This document shows, piece by piece, positions 18,012 to 27,220 of a stretch of DNA of 64,000 nt. The notes under the pieces were generated by a model, which saw only the letters and a list, made by a program, of their open reading frames with translations, did not search any database and was not told the DNA's origin. How positions within the stretch are numbered: position 1 is the first letter of the stretch; each line of letters begins with the position of its first letter. The translations under genes and the position numbers were made by a program. Origin of the DNA: Martelella mediterranea (GTDB taxonomy: Bacteria; Pseudomonadota; Alphaproteobacteria; Rhizobiales; Rhizobiaceae); assembly GCA_003001975.1 (NCBI GenBank), contig PVUG01000019.1:1-64000 (forward strand), read 5' to 3'.

Positions 18012-18090
18012 TCATGTCCCCGCTGCCACCGCCTGTTGCTGTCTTCTCAACCATCAATTGCCGCTGGCGGCATGCAAGTCAATCGCAACC

Positions 18091-18187
18091 AGAGCGTTTC
18101 AGCGTGAATTGGAAGGGTTCTGCGGCAAGGAATTTGTGCCGCCCTATCGGGCTTGCGGAAACCGGCCATTCCCCCTGAAGCGATCTA
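18091..18187. repeat. Degenerate long palindrome overlapping the EamA transporter stop codon
   Basis: AGAGCGTTTCAG (18091-18102) and CTGAAGCGATCT (18175-18186) are inverted copies matching at 10 of 12 positions, and similarity runs further inward. Between them lies a smaller hairpin, GCGGCA (18122-18127) with TGCCGC (18137-18142). The right end reads CTAG, and the minus-strand TAG there is the stop codon of the transporter gene. It resembles the palindromic intergenic repeats of Rhizobiales whose outer ends read CTAGAGC. Confidence 0.55.
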
Positions 18188-19099
18188 GGCGAGAAGAAGC
18201 GTGAGCACGCCGAGAACGACAAGCGTGCAGCCTATAGCCTCCGCGCCGGTCATCTTTTCCTTGAACACCAGCACCGATGTTGCAAAGGAAAACAGCATTT
18301 CCACCTGCGCCACCGCCTTGACGATCGCCGCCTGCTGCAGCGTCATCGCCACGAACCAGCCGAAGGACGCCGTGGCGCCGACGAAACCGACTGCAAGCGC
18401 CGGGCGCCAGGCTTTGGCCACCTTGACCAGTTCGCCACGATCGAAAGCGAGCATCCAGACCAGCATCGCCAGCGTCTGGATGGCGATGACCACCACCAGC
18501 GTGAAGGAAGCCTGCATGATCGCATCCGGTTGCGGCAGGCTTGCCGCCAGCGACAGCGAAGCCGCGCGATAGGCCACCGCCGAAAGCCCGAACAGCGTGC
18601 CCGATGCAATGCCGATCAGCGCAGTGCGGGTCAAAAGCCCGCGAATGAGGCCACCGGGACCGACATCATTACGCGACAGCGAAATCAGCATGACGCCGGC
18701 AATCGAGATCAGGATGGCGGCAATGGCGGCAAACGAGATGGTAGCGCCGAAGAAGACAAAGGCGAGAATGGCGGCCTGTGCCGGTTCGGTGCGCGAATAG
18801 GCGGTTCCGACCACGAAATTGCGGAACGAAAACAGATAGACCAGCAGGAAGGTCGCGCCAATCTGCCCGGCAGCGCCGATCACCGCCCAGAACAGGAAAG
18901 CGTTGTTGACCGACGGCACCGGCCGGCCGAGACCGAAGATCAGAATTGCGAAATAAAGCGCGGCGAACGGCAGGCCGAAACCGAAACGGGTAAAAGTTGC
19001 GCCGAGCGTGGCCATACGCCCCTTCAGATATTTCTGAAGCGTCGAGCGCATGTTCTGCAGAAAGGCTGCGGCAAAGGTAATGCCGATCCAGAGTTCCAT
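18185..19099 (-). CDS. EamA/DMT-family transporter
   Basis: A 304-residue inner-membrane protein of about ten helices in two homologous halves, as in the drug/metabolite transporter superfamily. It starts MELWIGITFAAAFLQNMRSTLQKYLKGRMATLG, with the usual external N-terminus. The second half ends EMLFSFATSVLVFKEKMTGAEAIGCTLVVLGV, the recurring EamA helix 9-10 signature. The ATG at 19099 is chosen because it opens the first helix; the 84 codons in frame before it are polar and low-complexity. The substrate is unknown. Its TAG stop lies at the end of a palindromic repeat. Confidence 0.85.
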   Translation of the reverse strand: MELWIGITFAAAFLQNMRSTLQKYLKGRMATLGATFTRFGFGLPFAALYFAILIFGLGRPVPSVNNAFLFWAVIGAAGQIGATFLLVYLFSFRNFVVGTAYSRTEPAQAAILAFVFFGATISFAAIAAILISIAGVMLISLSRNDVGPGGLIRGLLTRTALIGIASGTLFGLSAVAYRAASLSLAASLPQPDAIMQASFTLVVVIAIQTLAMLVWMLAFDRGELVKVAKAWRPALAVGFVGATASFGWFVAMTLQQAAIVKAVAQVEMLFSFATSVLVFKEKMTGAEAIGCTLVVLGVLTLLLA

Positions 19100-19360
19100 G
19101 GAATAAGACCTTGCGTGGTAAAGACGGAGGGTGGGGCTCAGTTCACGCCCGAAACACGCCGCCCGCAGACTGTCTTGCAAAAGGTCGCGAAAAACCGGAC
19201 CGGCAGGCGCTTTCTGTCCTGCAGGATGATCGCGCCACGATGGCAGGGTCTGATCGCTCCGGTATTCATGGCTCATGCCTACCACAGTCTTCCCCGCCCC
19301 GGAAGCAGGGCCTGACGGAAAGCAGTTTCCTTCGCGCGCCGGCTCTGCCATAAGCAGATC

Positions 19361-20098
19361 ATGACCAAGCCGAAATCACACCCCGAAGCGTCCGATTTCA
19401 CCACGATCCGTGACTGGGTCTTCGATCTCGACAACACGCTTTATCCGCACCAGGTCGATCTGTTTTCGCAGGTCGATCGCAACATGACGGCCTATGTGGC
19501 CGAACTGCTGTCCCTGCCGGAGCAGGATGCGCGCAGGGTGCAGAAAGATTATTACCGTGACCACGGCACGACCTTGCAGGGGCTGATGATCAACCATGAC
19601 ATCGACCCCAATGATTTTCTCGAAAAGGCCCATGCGATCGATTACTCGGTGCTGGAGCCGAACCCGGTTCTGGGGGCGGCGATCAAGGCTTTGCCGGGGC
19701 GCAAGTTCATCTTCACCAATGGTTCCGTGGCGCACGCGCAAAAGACCGCCGAAGCGCTCGGCATTCTCGACCATTTCGACGATATTTTCGATATCGTTGC
19801 GGCCGGGTTCACGCCCAAGCCGGAGGCCGATGCCTATGCCCGTTTTCTGGACCGCTCCGGCGTCGACACCGGCCATGCCGCCATGTTCGAAGACCTGCCC
19901 CGCAATCTGCATCAGCCGAAGGCGCTCGGCATGAAGACCGTGCTGATCGTACCGCCCAATCTGGAATACGGCCTTGCCCAGACTTTCGAACGGCTCGATG
20001 ACCAGACCGGCCACATCGACTATGTCACGGAAGATCTGACCGGGTTTGTCAGCACTGTGCTTGGCTATTTTGATGAACCGAAAATGAATTACCGATAA
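19361..20098 (+). CDS. Pyrimidine 5'-nucleotidase-type HAD hydrolase
   Basis: A 245-residue HAD-IA phosphatase. Motif I is WVFDLDNTLYP near residue 20, motif II FTNGSVAHAQKTAEALG near 118, the motif III lysine is in FTPKPEADAY, and motif IV is MFEDLPRNLHQPKALGMKTVL near 180. The DLDNTLYP form is typical of the pyrimidine 5'-nucleotidase (SDT1-like) group, which dephosphorylates UMP and CMP. In alphaproteobacteria this gene often lies between argB and dapD, as it does here apart from the inserted transporters. It is cytoplasmic. Confidence 0.85.
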   Translation: MTKPKSHPEASDFTTIRDWVFDLDNTLYPHQVDLFSQVDRNMTAYVAELLSLPEQDARRVQKDYYRDHGTTLQGLMINHDIDPNDFLEKAHAIDYSVLEPNPVLGAAIKALPGRKFIFTNGSVAHAQKTAEALGILDHFDDIFDIVAAGFTPKPEADAYARFLDRSGVDTGHAAMFEDLPRNLHQPKALGMKTVLIVPPNLEYGLAQTFERLDDQTGHIDYVTEDLTGFVSTVLGYFDEPKMNYR

Positions 20099-20188
20099 TT
20101 CAGGTACCTTTCGGATAATTAAGTCGGCTTTACTGTTCCCTTCGCTTACCCTCATGGCTGTCATCACGGCAGAACGAGGATTTGGGCC

Positions 20189-20815
20189 ATGACCGGGAAA
20201 TATCTGACACTGACGGCAATCGCCGCAACATGCGCGCTTGGCGCAACCGCAACGCCAGGCATCGCACGGGATATGCGCGGACCTGCACCGGCAGAGCGCG
20301 GCTTCATCTATCTTCTGAAGAATGCCGACACCAACAAGGACGGAAAGATCACCGAGGAAGAAGCCATCGCCTTTCAGGGCGGCCGCTTCGCGGAAATCGA
20401 CGTCAACGAAGACGGGGTGATCACACCCGGCGAATTTTCCGACTACCGCAAGGCGAAAATTGCCGAGTTCCGCGAGAACAATCCCCGCCCCGAGCGCTCC
20501 GCCGACAAGGCCGGGATTGCCGAAAACAGTGGCGACGGTGACCGGGACCGCAACGGCTGGAAGCCGCACATGGCGATGCGTGACGGCGGACATCACCGGA
20601 TGGGCCCCGGCGCGGGTCATCACCGCAATTGGCAGGGGTACCATCGCGGCAATATCGAGCGGATTTTCTTCGTCCGTGCCGACAGTGACCGCAGCGGGCA
20701 GATTTCCGAGCAGGAATTTTCCGATACGGCTGCCAGAATGTTTTCCCGCATGGACCGCAACGGCGATATGGTGATCACCGTTGATGACCTGCCTGATCGC
20801 CCGATGCGCTGGTAA
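20189..20815 (+). CDS. Exported EF-hand calcium-binding protein
   Basis: A 208-residue protein with a signal peptide over residues 1-27 (ending TPGIARD), so probably periplasmic. Four EF-hand loops can be read: DTNKDGKITEEE and DVNEDGVITPGE in the first half, DSDRSGQISEQE and DRNGDMVITVDD near the end. The last has Met in place of the loop glycine and may bind poorly. Between the pairs is a His/Gly-rich stretch (GGHHRMGPGAGHHRNW) that could bind a transition metal. It stands alone in front of dapD, with a strong terminator behind it. The function beyond calcium binding is not known. Confidence 0.85.
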   Translation: MTGKYLTLTAIAATCALGATATPGIARDMRGPAPAERGFIYLLKNADTNKDGKITEEEAIAFQGGRFAEIDVNEDGVITPGEFSDYRKAKIAEFRENNPRPERSADKAGIAENSGDGDRDRNGWKPHMAMRDGGHHRMGPGAGHHRNWQGYHRGNIERIFFVRADSDRSGQISEQEFSDTAARMFSRMDRNGDMVITVDDLPDRPMRW

Positions 20816-20873
20816 ACCTTAAACAGCATTTCCAGACCGTCTCCATCGGTCGCGTCCGATGCGCTTCATCGGC

Positions 20874-20902
20874 ATGCCCCCGCGTTTTCGCGGGGGCATT
20901 TG
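20874..20902 (+). terminator. Terminator of the EF-hand gene
   Basis: GCCCCCGCG (20876-20884) and CGCGGGGGC (20889-20897) form a perfect stem with a TTTT loop, extended by two A-T pairs and followed by a T-rich stretch. It lies 60 bases after the stop codon. Confidence 0.75.
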
Positions 20903-21024
20903 CGTTTGTGCGGCACGGCGGCAGAGATTGACGCACTGGCGCACCTCGCCTAGAGCATGTTGGAAGGTTTGAGACCTCCGGATTCTTCCGCGCCTGTTCA
21001 GCGCGACTTTCAAAGGACGACAGA

Positions 21025-21876
21025 ATGACCGACCACGCATCGCTTGAAAAAACCATCGAAACCGCATTCGAAAACCGCGCCGAGATCTCCGTATCGACCA
21101 AAGGCGAAGTCCGCGAGGCGGTGGAAGATGCGCTGAACCTGCTGGACAGCGGCGCGGCGCGGGTGGCCGAGCGCCAGGAACACGGCCCCTGGAAGGTCAA
21201 TCAGTGGCTGAAAAAGGCGGTTCTTCTTTCTTTCCGCCTCAATGACATGAGCGTCGTCAAGGGCGGCCCCGACAATGCAACCTGGTGGGACAAGGTGCCC
21301 TCCAAGTTCGAAGGCTGGGGCGACAACCAGTTCCGCGATGCCGGTTTCCGCGCCGTGCCCAACGCCGTTGTGCGCCGCTCTGCCTATATCGCCCCCGGCG
21401 TCGTTCTGATGCCCTCCTTCGTCAATCTCGGCGCCTATGTCGATGAAGGCACCATGGTCGATACCTGGGCAACCGTCGGGTCCTGCGCCCAGATCGGCAA
21501 GAACGTCCATCTGTCCGGCGGCGTCGGCATCGGCGGCGTGCTGGAGCCGATGCAGGCCGGCCCGACCATCATCGAGGATAATTGCTTCATCGGTGCGCGT
21601 TCGGAAGTCGTGGAAGGCTGCATCGTGCGCGAAGGCTCGGTGCTCGGCATGGGCGTCTTTATCGGCAAATCCACCAAGATCGTCGACCGTGCAACCGGCG
21701 AAATCAGCTTTGGCGAAGTTCCGCCCTATTCGGTTGTCGTTGCCGGCACGCTGCCTGCCGCCAAGCCGATGGGCAACGGCGCTCCCGGACCGGGCCTTTA
21801 CTGCGCAGTGATCGTCAAGCGCGTCGATGCGCAGACCCGTTCCAAGACCGGTATCAACGAGCTTCTGCGCGACTGA
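21025..21876 (+). CDS. dapD: Tetrahydrodipicolinate N-succinyltransferase
   Basis: Transfers succinyl from succinyl-CoA to tetrahydrodipicolinate in the diaminopimelate/lysine pathway. The 283-residue product has an N-terminal helical domain ([18 protein letters not shown]), then a left-handed beta helix built of hexapeptide repeats from about residue 110 (for example [17 protein letters not shown] and [15 protein letters not shown]). The C-terminus [20 protein letters not shown] is typical. An AAGGA ribosome site lies 9 bases before the ATG. dapE, which acts two steps later, follows. Confidence 0.96.
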   Translation: MTDHASLEKTIETAFENRAEISVSTKGEVREAVEDALNLLDSGAARVAERQEHGPWKVNQWLKKAVLLSFRLNDMSVVKGGPDNATWWDKVPSKFEGWGDNQFRDAGFRAVPNAVVRRSAYIAPGVVLMPSFVNLGAYVDEGTMVDTWATVGSCAQIGKNVHLSGGVGIGGVLEPMQAGPTIIEDNCFIGARSEVVEGCIVREGSVLGMGVFIGKSTKIVDRATGEISFGEVPPYSVVVAGTLPAAKPMGNGAPGPGLYCAVIVKRVDAQTRSKTGINELLRD

Positions 21877-21888
21877 TCCTGAAAAAGC

Positions 21889-21920
21889 GGCCCCTGCCGG
21901 ATGGTTTTCCGGCAGGGGCC
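21889..21920 (+). terminator. Stem-loop between dapD and dapE
   Basis: GGCCCCTGCCGGA (21889-21901) and TCCGGCAGGGGCC (21908-21920) form a perfect 13-bp stem with a 6-base loop, 12 bases after the dapD stop. There is no T-run. It may stabilise the dapD mRNA or reduce read-through into dapE. Confidence 0.6.
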
Positions 21921-21961
21921 TGATCGCCCGCAACAGCAGAAAAGCGTCCGGATATCTTCAT

Positions 21962-23158
21962 ATGACCGTCACCGATCCCGTCCGCGTCCTCGAAACGCTT
22001 GTCCGCTGCCCTTCTGTCACGCCGGAAGAAGCCGGGGCGCTTTCCGCCCTCGAGGCGATGGTGAAACCGCTCGGTTTCTCGGTCGAGCGGATGGTCGGGC
22101 GCGAACCCGGCACGCCGGATGTGGAGAACCTTTATGCCCGCCGCGGCACGGATGGCCCGCACCTGATGTTTGCCGGACACACGGATGTGGTGCCGCCCGG
22201 CAACGAAGCCTCCTGGCGCCATCCGCCGTTTGCCGCCGAAATCGAGGATGGTCTTCTGTTCGGCCGCGGCACCGTCGACATGAAGGGCGGGATCGCCTGC
22301 TTCATTGCCGCCGTCGCCCGGCTTGTCGAAAAAGGCCATGCCCTGCCCGGCTCGATATCGCTGCTGATCACCGGCGACGAGGAAGGCCCCGGCATCAACG
22401 GTACGGAAAAACTGCTCGCATGGGCCAAAGAGCGCGGCGAACACTGGGACGCTTCGCTCGTCGGCGAGCCGACCAACCCGGATGCGCTCGGCGACATGAT
22501 CAAGGTCGGCCGCCGGGGATCGCTGACAGGCAGGCTGACGGTGACGGGAACGCAGGGCCATGTGGCCTATCCTCACCTTGCCGACAACCCCCTGCGGGCA
22601 ATGACGGCGATGCTTGATGCGCTGATGGCCAAGCCGCTCGATGACGGCACCGATCTTTTCCCGCCGTCCAACCTGGAAGTGACCTCGGTTGATACCGGCA
22701 ACACCGCCACCAATGTCATTCCCGAATCGGTATCCGCCACCTTCAATATCCGCTTCAACGATATCTGGAGCGCGCAAACGCTGAAGGCCGAGCTCAACGC
22801 CCGGCTGGAACGCGCCGCTACTGACGACACGCTTCGCCCCGGACGCGATCCGGCACGGTTCAATGTCGAATGGCTGGGCCGGGCAAGCCCGGTGTTCCTG
22901 ACCCGCGACCAGCGCCTGTCGGGCAGCCTTGCCGCCGCCGTCGAGGCCGTAACCGGCAAGGTCCCTGCCCTTTCCACCACCGGCGGCACGTCCGATGCGC
23001 GCTTCATCAAGGATTACTGCCCGGTGGTCGAATTCGGCCTCGTCGGCCAGACCATGCACAAGGTTGACGAACATGTGCCGGTGGCCGATCTTGAGATGCT
23101 GACCGAAATCTATGGCCATTTCATCGAAAGGTGGTTTGCCCTTGCCGACGCCCGGTGA
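21962..23158 (+). CDS. dapE: Succinyl-diaminopimelate desuccinylase
   Basis: An M20 zinc amidohydrolase that frees LL-diaminopimelate from its N-succinyl form. The first metal ligands are in FAGHTDVVPPG near residue 68, the bridging Asp in GRGTVDMKGG near 100, and the catalytic Glu pair in TGDEEGPGINGTEK near 135. The dimerisation domain follows, and the last ligand His is in GLVGQTMHKVDEHVPV near residue 368. Length 398 is slightly longer than the usual 375-385. The start at 21962 gives MTVTDPVRVLETLVRCPSVTP. The next gene starts inside its 3' end. Confidence 0.96.
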   Translation: MTVTDPVRVLETLVRCPSVTPEEAGALSALEAMVKPLGFSVERMVGREPGTPDVENLYARRGTDGPHLMFAGHTDVVPPGNEASWRHPPFAAEIEDGLLFGRGTVDMKGGIACFIAAVARLVEKGHALPGSISLLITGDEEGPGINGTEKLLAWAKERGEHWDASLVGEPTNPDALGDMIKVGRRGSLTGRLTVTGTQGHVAYPHLADNPLRAMTAMLDALMAKPLDDGTDLFPPSNLEVTSVDTGNTATNVIPESVSATFNIRFNDIWSAQTLKAELNARLERAATDDTLRPGRDPARFNVEWLGRASPVFLTRDQRLSGSLAAAVEAVTGKVPALSTTGGTSDARFIKDYCPVVEFGLVGQTMHKVDEHVPVADLEMLTEIYGHFIERWFALADAR

Positions 23159-23726
23159 AATCCTGTTCTACATGCGGGGCCTCTGGCTTCTGATCAAGGC
23201 CAATCCGGCCCACACACGCTATCTTGATTTTACCGAACGCGGTCTGGCGCGTTCGTTCTGGGCGCTTGCCTATTCCTTTCCCTTCATGGTCGCCAGCGAA
23301 CTTGTCAGCCTCTCAAGGCTGATGCCGCAAACGGTAACCGTCAGCGCAGAGACGATTTTCAGAAGTGCTCTGGTCCAGGGGCTGGGCTGGATGGGGCCGA
23401 TTGTCGTTCTGGGCGTCGTCTGCATGGTCTCGGGCATGCCGCGCTCGTTTCTGAAGATCGTGGTCACCACCAACTGGATTTCCCTGCCGATCAATATTTT
23501 CGCGGCTCTGGCAATCTTTCTGATCGCCACCGGTCTTCAGCCGCTGGCCAGCATATTGCTGCTGCTTTTCCAGGCTGTCGTGCTGGCCGCATTCCTGCTC
23601 GAAATCCGGATCGTCTACCTGCTGATGAACGACAAGGCGCTGCCGACAGCGACCGCCATCATCGCCTCGGCGATCACAGCGCTTTTGATTACCGACCTCG
23701 GCACACGCTATATCGTGGGCGGGTGA
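23142..23726 (+). CDS. Membrane protein of unknown function, coupled to dapE
   Basis: A protein of about 194 residues with four or five hydrophobic stretches, for example WMGPIVVLGVVCMVSG, PINIFAALAIFLIATGL and ASILLLLFQAVVLAAFLL, and no recognised motif. The start is uncertain: a TTG at 23142 lies 7 bases after AAAGGTGG (23127-23134), while a TTG at 23136 is too close to that site and an ATG at 23112 has none. All of these lie inside the dapE coding region, so translation is coupled to dapE. Similar proteins follow dapE in other Rhizobiales, as far as I recall. No function is assigned. Confidence 0.75.
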   Translation: MPTPGEILFYMRGLWLLIKANPAHTRYLDFTERGLARSFWALAYSFPFMVASELVSLSRLMPQTVTVSAETIFRSALVQGLGWMGPIVVLGVVCMVSGMPRSFLKIVVTTNWISLPINIFAALAIFLIATGLQPLASILLLLFQAVVLAAFLLEIRIVYLLMNDKALPTATAIIASAITALLITDLGTRYIVGG

Positions 23727-23798
23727 CCGGCGCTTCGGCTTGACAGCACTGCCTGCTGCCGCAATCGTAACGCGACGTTTTATTGGGGGTGAGAGGGT

Positions 23799-24266
23799 AT
23801 GAAAACGAGATCGTTTCTTTCTATTGCCGTGCTTGCAGCACTGACCGGTTGCCAGACCGGGCCGATCGACGTGCTCTACAAGGAAGGCAGCACCCGCGCC
23901 GAACGTCAGGAAGCCTATGACCAGTGCTTCATTCAGGCGTTGAAGGAAGTGCCGCAAAACATGGTGACCGAGGTTTCCGGCGGCTACAGCGTTCCCGGCT
24001 TCATCGACTGCAATACCGATGGCGACAGGACCTATTGCGGTGAGGTCGGCGGCTATACCACCCCCGTCACCAGCTACAGCTACGACACCAATGAACGGCT
24101 TCGAAACCGCTTCATCAATCGCTGCCTTGTCGACAAGGGGTTTACCACCATCGAGCGGCCGATCTGCGAGACGCGTGAGGAACGCACCGCCTATGCGCTG
24201 CTGCCCGAACAGCCCAACGCCGCCCGCATCGCCTGCGTCGCCGGACAGAGTTTCGAACCGAACTAA
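23799..24266 (+). CDS. Small cysteine-rich lipoprotein of unknown function
   Basis: A 155-residue protein beginning MKTRSFLSIAVLAALTGC, a lipoprotein signal with lipobox LTGC, so Cys 18 would be lipidated. The mature part has five more cysteines (for example DQCFIQ, IDCNTD, TYCGEV, NRCLVD, RPICET) that could form disulphides in the periplasm, with a Tyr/Thr-rich middle part. A GGGGGTGAGAGGG ribosome-site-like run precedes the ATG. No domain is recognised. It is probably its own transcript, since 72 bases separate it from the membrane protein gene. Confidence 0.75.
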   Translation: MKTRSFLSIAVLAALTGCQTGPIDVLYKEGSTRAERQEAYDQCFIQALKEVPQNMVTEVSGGYSVPGFIDCNTDGDRTYCGEVGGYTTPVTSYSYDTNERLRNRFINRCLVDKGFTTIERPICETREERTAYALLPEQPNAARIACVAGQSFEPN

Positions 24267-24268
24267 CG

Positions 24269-24994
24269 TTACACAGCGCGCTGGTTTACCCGGCGAGACA
24301 AGGCTTCGGCACTTTCCACCCGTTCGGAATAGCGCTCGGTTAGATAGTCGCTGCGCCCACGCAGAAGAAGGGTGAACTTCACCAACTCCTCCATCACATC
24401 GACGACGCGGCGGTAATAGGCCGATGGTTTCATCCGCCCTGCCTCGTCGAATTCACTGAAGGCCTTGGGCACAGACGACTGGTTGGGGATGGTGAACATC
24501 CGCATCCAGCGGCCCAGAATGCGAAGCTGGTTGACCGTGTTGAAGCTCTGCGAGCCGCCGCAGACCTGCATTAGCGCCAGCACCCTGCCCTGCGTCGGTC
24601 TGACCGCACCGGATGAAAGTGGCAACCAGTCAATCTGCGTCTTCATGATCGAACTCATCGCCCCGTGACGCTCGGGCGAGCACCAGACCTGCGCCTCCGA
24701 CCAAAGCGACAGATTTCTGAGTTCCTGCACCTTGGGATGGTCATCCGGTTCGCTGCCGACCAGCGGCAGGCCGTGCGGATCGAAAATGCGCACATCGGCG
24801 CCATAGGCTTGCAGCAACCTCGCGGCCTCTTCCGTCAGAAGCCGTGAATAGGAGCGTTCCCGAAGCGAGCCATAGAGCATCAGGATGCGCGGCGCATGGT
24901 CGGAATCATCTTCGAAAAACAGTCGTTCGCGATCGATCGGCCGAAACGCCGTGTCATCCAGTAGCGGCGTGGTTACGTCTTCGGGTAAATTCAC
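24269..24994 (-). CDS. arsH: ArsH-type NADPH-dependent FMN reductase
   Basis: A flavodoxin-fold reductase of 241 residues from the arsenic-resistance protein ArsH group, which oxidise trivalent organoarsenicals or reduce quinones. The FMN phosphate-binding loop is [12 protein letters not shown] near residue 41, and [17 protein letters not shown] near 108 contacts the flavin and the tetramer interface. It starts with GTG at 24994, sharing GTGA with the arsC stop, so the two genes are translationally coupled. No arsR, acr3 or arsB is next to it. Confidence 0.88.
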   Translation of the reverse strand: MNLPEDVTTPLLDDTAFRPIDRERLFFEDDSDHAPRILMLYGSLRERSYSRLLTEEAARLLQAYGADVRIFDPHGLPLVGSEPDDHPKVQELRNLSLWSEAQVWCSPERHGAMSSIMKTQIDWLPLSSGAVRPTQGRVLALMQVCGGSQSFNTVNQLRILGRWMRMFTIPNQSSVPKAFSEFDEAGRMKPSAYYRRVVDVMEELVKFTLLLRGRSDYLTERYSERVESAEALSRRVNQRAV

Positions 24995-25410
24995 TCGGAC
25001 TTGCCCTTTGCCGGAACCACGACCTCGCCATCTTCCTTCGAAAACCCGCCGATATCGGCGTTTTCCAGAATTTCCAGCACGGTTTCAGATGGGCGACAGA
25101 GTTTCGTGCCCTTAGCCGTCACCACGATCGGACGGTTGATCAGGATCGGATGGCCCATCATCGCGTCGATCAAGGCGTCGTCGGAAAGGGCCGGGTCATC
25201 AAGCCCGAGTTCGTCATAGGGGGTGCCCTTGCGCCGCAGAAGATCGCGGACCGGAATGCCCATTTCCGCAATCAGCGCCACAAGGCGATCACGCGTTGGT
25301 GGCGTCTTCAGATATTCGATGATCTCCGGCTCCTCGCCCGACTGGCGGATCATCGCCAGAACATTGCGCGAAGTGCCGCATTTCGGGTTGTGATAGATCG
25401 TCACCGGCAT
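24991..25410 (-). CDS. arsC: Arsenate reductase (glutaredoxin type)
   Basis: Reduces arsenate to arsenite with glutaredoxin and glutathione. The 139-residue product has the catalytic Cys in [14 protein letters not shown] near residue 11. The arginine segment [21 protein letters not shown] near residue 95 is typical of the plasmid R773 ArsC/Spx fold; shortly before it comes [19 protein letters not shown]. The start at 25410 is the ATG that begins [11 protein letters not shown]; a farther ATG at 25473 would add 21 unrelated residues. It is the first gene of an arsC-arsH pair. With no exporter beside it, arsenite efflux must be provided from elsewhere. Confidence 0.9.
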   Translation of the reverse strand: MPVTIYHNPKCGTSRNVLAMIRQSGEEPEIIEYLKTPPTRDRLVALIAEMGIPVRDLLRRKGTPYDELGLDDPALSDDALIDAMMGHPILINRPIVVTAKGTKLCRPSETVLEILENADIGGFSKEDGEVVVPAKGKSE

Positions 25411-25484
25411 GGCGGACTCCAATATATCCATAAATCTGGAATTATTGATACATAGGATCGACGACGGACGCAAGTGCCCCTGAA

Positions 25485-26231
25485 CTACGGATAGTCCACT
25501 TGCATGAAATAAAGCCCCTCGGGCGGCGCCACGGTTCCGCAGGCGCTGCGATCGCGGGCCTGAAGCGCGGCGGCAACATCGTCGGCGCTCATCTTGCCCT
25601 CGCCGGCCAGTTTCAGCGTGCCGGCAAAGGAGCGTATCTGGTTGTGCAGAAAGCTCTGCGCCGAGGCCCGGATTTCGATCACCTCGCCGCTGCGGGTCAC
25701 ATCAAGCCGGTCCAGCGTGCGCACCGGCGAATTCGCCTGGCATTGCGCCGAGCGGAAGGTGGTAAAGTCATGACGGCCGACAAGCCTTTGTGCGGCAGCA
25801 TGCATGGCCTCGTGGTCAAGCGGGCGCGGCACCCACCAGGCGCGCATGTGATCGACCGCCAGATGGGCCCTGCGATTGATGATGCGATAGAGATAATGAC
25901 GCTTGAGGGCGGAAAACCGCGCGTCGAAATCATCGTCGACCGGCATGACCTCCGTTACGGCGATACTGTCCCTGGCGATACGCAGATGGGCGTTGATCGC
26001 ATTGAGCAGAGTGAACGCGCTCCATTCCCGGCCCAGATCGAAATGGGTGACCTGGCCCAGCGCATGAACGCCGGAATCGGTGCGCCCCGCGCCGCGGATC
26101 GTCACCTCTTCGCCGGAAAAGCCCTTCACCGCCTCCTCCAGCGCACTTTGCACGGACCGGCCCGTCGCCTGCCGCTGCCAGCCGACATAGGGCGTGCCAT
26201 CATATTCGACCGTGAGACGGTAGCGCGACAT
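25485..26231 (-). CDS. truA: tRNA pseudouridine(38-40) synthase TruA
   Basis: Forms pseudouridine at positions 38-40 in the tRNA anticodon arm. The 248-residue product has the TruA opening [17 protein letters not shown] and the catalytic Asp in [15 protein letters not shown] near residue 52. LKRHYLYRI near residue 106 and the C-terminal [14 protein letters not shown] also match. Its ATG overlaps the fmt stop by one base (TGATG), so the pair is coupled. Confidence 0.95.
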   Translation of the reverse strand: MSRYRLTVEYDGTPYVGWQRQATGRSVQSALEEAVKGFSGEEVTIRGAGRTDSGVHALGQVTHFDLGREWSAFTLLNAINAHLRIARDSIAVTEVMPVDDDFDARFSALKRHYLYRIINRRAHLAVDHMRAWWVPRPLDHEAMHAAAQRLVGRHDFTTFRSAQCQANSPVRTLDRLDVTRSGEVIEIRASAQSFLHNQIRSFAGTLKLAGEGKMSADDVAAALQARDRSACGTVAPPEGLYFMQVDYP

Positions 26232-27169
26232 CAGGACAGGACCGTGCCGGGGGCAAGCGGATTGCCGCGCAGGAAATCTTCAGCCGGCAACACCTTGCCG
26301 CCGGCCTTTTGAAGCCGTGTCAGGCAGACTGCGCCTGTACCGCAGGCGATGGTGAGCGGTGTTCCGTCAACAACCGTTCCCGCCGGGCCACTGCCCTTGC
26401 CGATCCGGCTTTCATGGACCTTCACGCGCTCGGCCCGCCGCTCTGTCGGCATCTCGGTCCAGGCGCCGGGAAAAGGTGCAAGGCCGCGAATGTGATTGTG
26501 CACCGCCTCTGCCGGCTGTGTGAAATCGATCCGGGTTTCGCCCTTGTCGATCTTTTTCGCATAGGTCACGCCATCTTCGGCCTGCGGGGTCAGCGGCAGG
26601 TCGTCGTTTTCCAGCTTTGCCATGGCTTTTGCCATCAGCTTCGCGCCCTTCAGCATCAGCTGATCGTGGAGGTCTCCGGCGGTCATGTTCGCGCCGATGG
26701 CGACTTTTTCCGTAAGCGCGACGGGCCCCGTATCAAGCCCCTTGTCCATACGCATGACCATCATACCGGTCTCGCTGTCACCGGCCATGATGGCACGCTG
26801 GATCGGGGCCGCGCCGCGCCAGCGCGGCAGCAGCGATGCATGGCCGTTATAGGCGCCGAGACGGGGTCCCGAAAGAACCGCTTCCGGCAGGATCAGACCG
26901 TAAGCGACCACAACGGCGACATCGGCATCAAGCGCCCGGAATGCCGCGCGCTCTTCGTCCTGTTTGAAATTGACGGGCGTGCGCACTTCAAGGCCAAGCA
27001 GTTCGGCGGCCTGATGAACCGGCGACTTGACCTCGGAAAGGCCGCGCCGGCCGGCCGCGCGCGGCGGCTGGGTGTAGACGCAGGCGATTTCGTGTCCCGC
27101 CTCGCACAGCGCCCGCAAGGTCGGAACGGCAAAATCGGGCGTTCCCATGAAAACGATCCTGAGCGCCAT
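26231..27169 (-). CDS. fmt: Methionyl-tRNA formyltransferase
   Basis: Formylates the initiator Met-tRNA with 10-formyl-tetrahydrofolate. The 312-residue product begins [21 protein letters not shown]. The catalytic core includes the conserved [15 protein letters not shown] near residue 110 and [17 protein letters not shown] near 130, followed by the C-terminal tRNA-binding OB-like domain from about residue 205. The start at 27169 is chosen over an upstream ATG at 27205 because the family motif begins there. It follows def (52 bases away), the usual def-fmt pairing. Confidence 0.96.
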   Translation of the reverse strand: MALRIVFMGTPDFAVPTLRALCEAGHEIACVYTQPPRAAGRRGLSEVKSPVHQAAELLGLEVRTPVNFKQDEERAAFRALDADVAVVVAYGLILPEAVLSGPRLGAYNGHASLLPRWRGAAPIQRAIMAGDSETGMMVMRMDKGLDTGPVALTEKVAIGANMTAGDLHDQLMLKGAKLMAKAMAKLENDDLPLTPQAEDGVTYAKKIDKGETRIDFTQPAEAVHNHIRGLAPFPGAWTEMPTERRAERVKVHESRIGKGSGPAGTVVDGTPLTIACGTGAVCLTRLQKAGGKVLPAEDFLRGNPLAPGTVLS

Positions 27170-27220
27170 TGTCCGTCCTTTCGCGATGTTCAGTTCTGTT
27201 GGCAAGCTGCCGGCTGAAGC

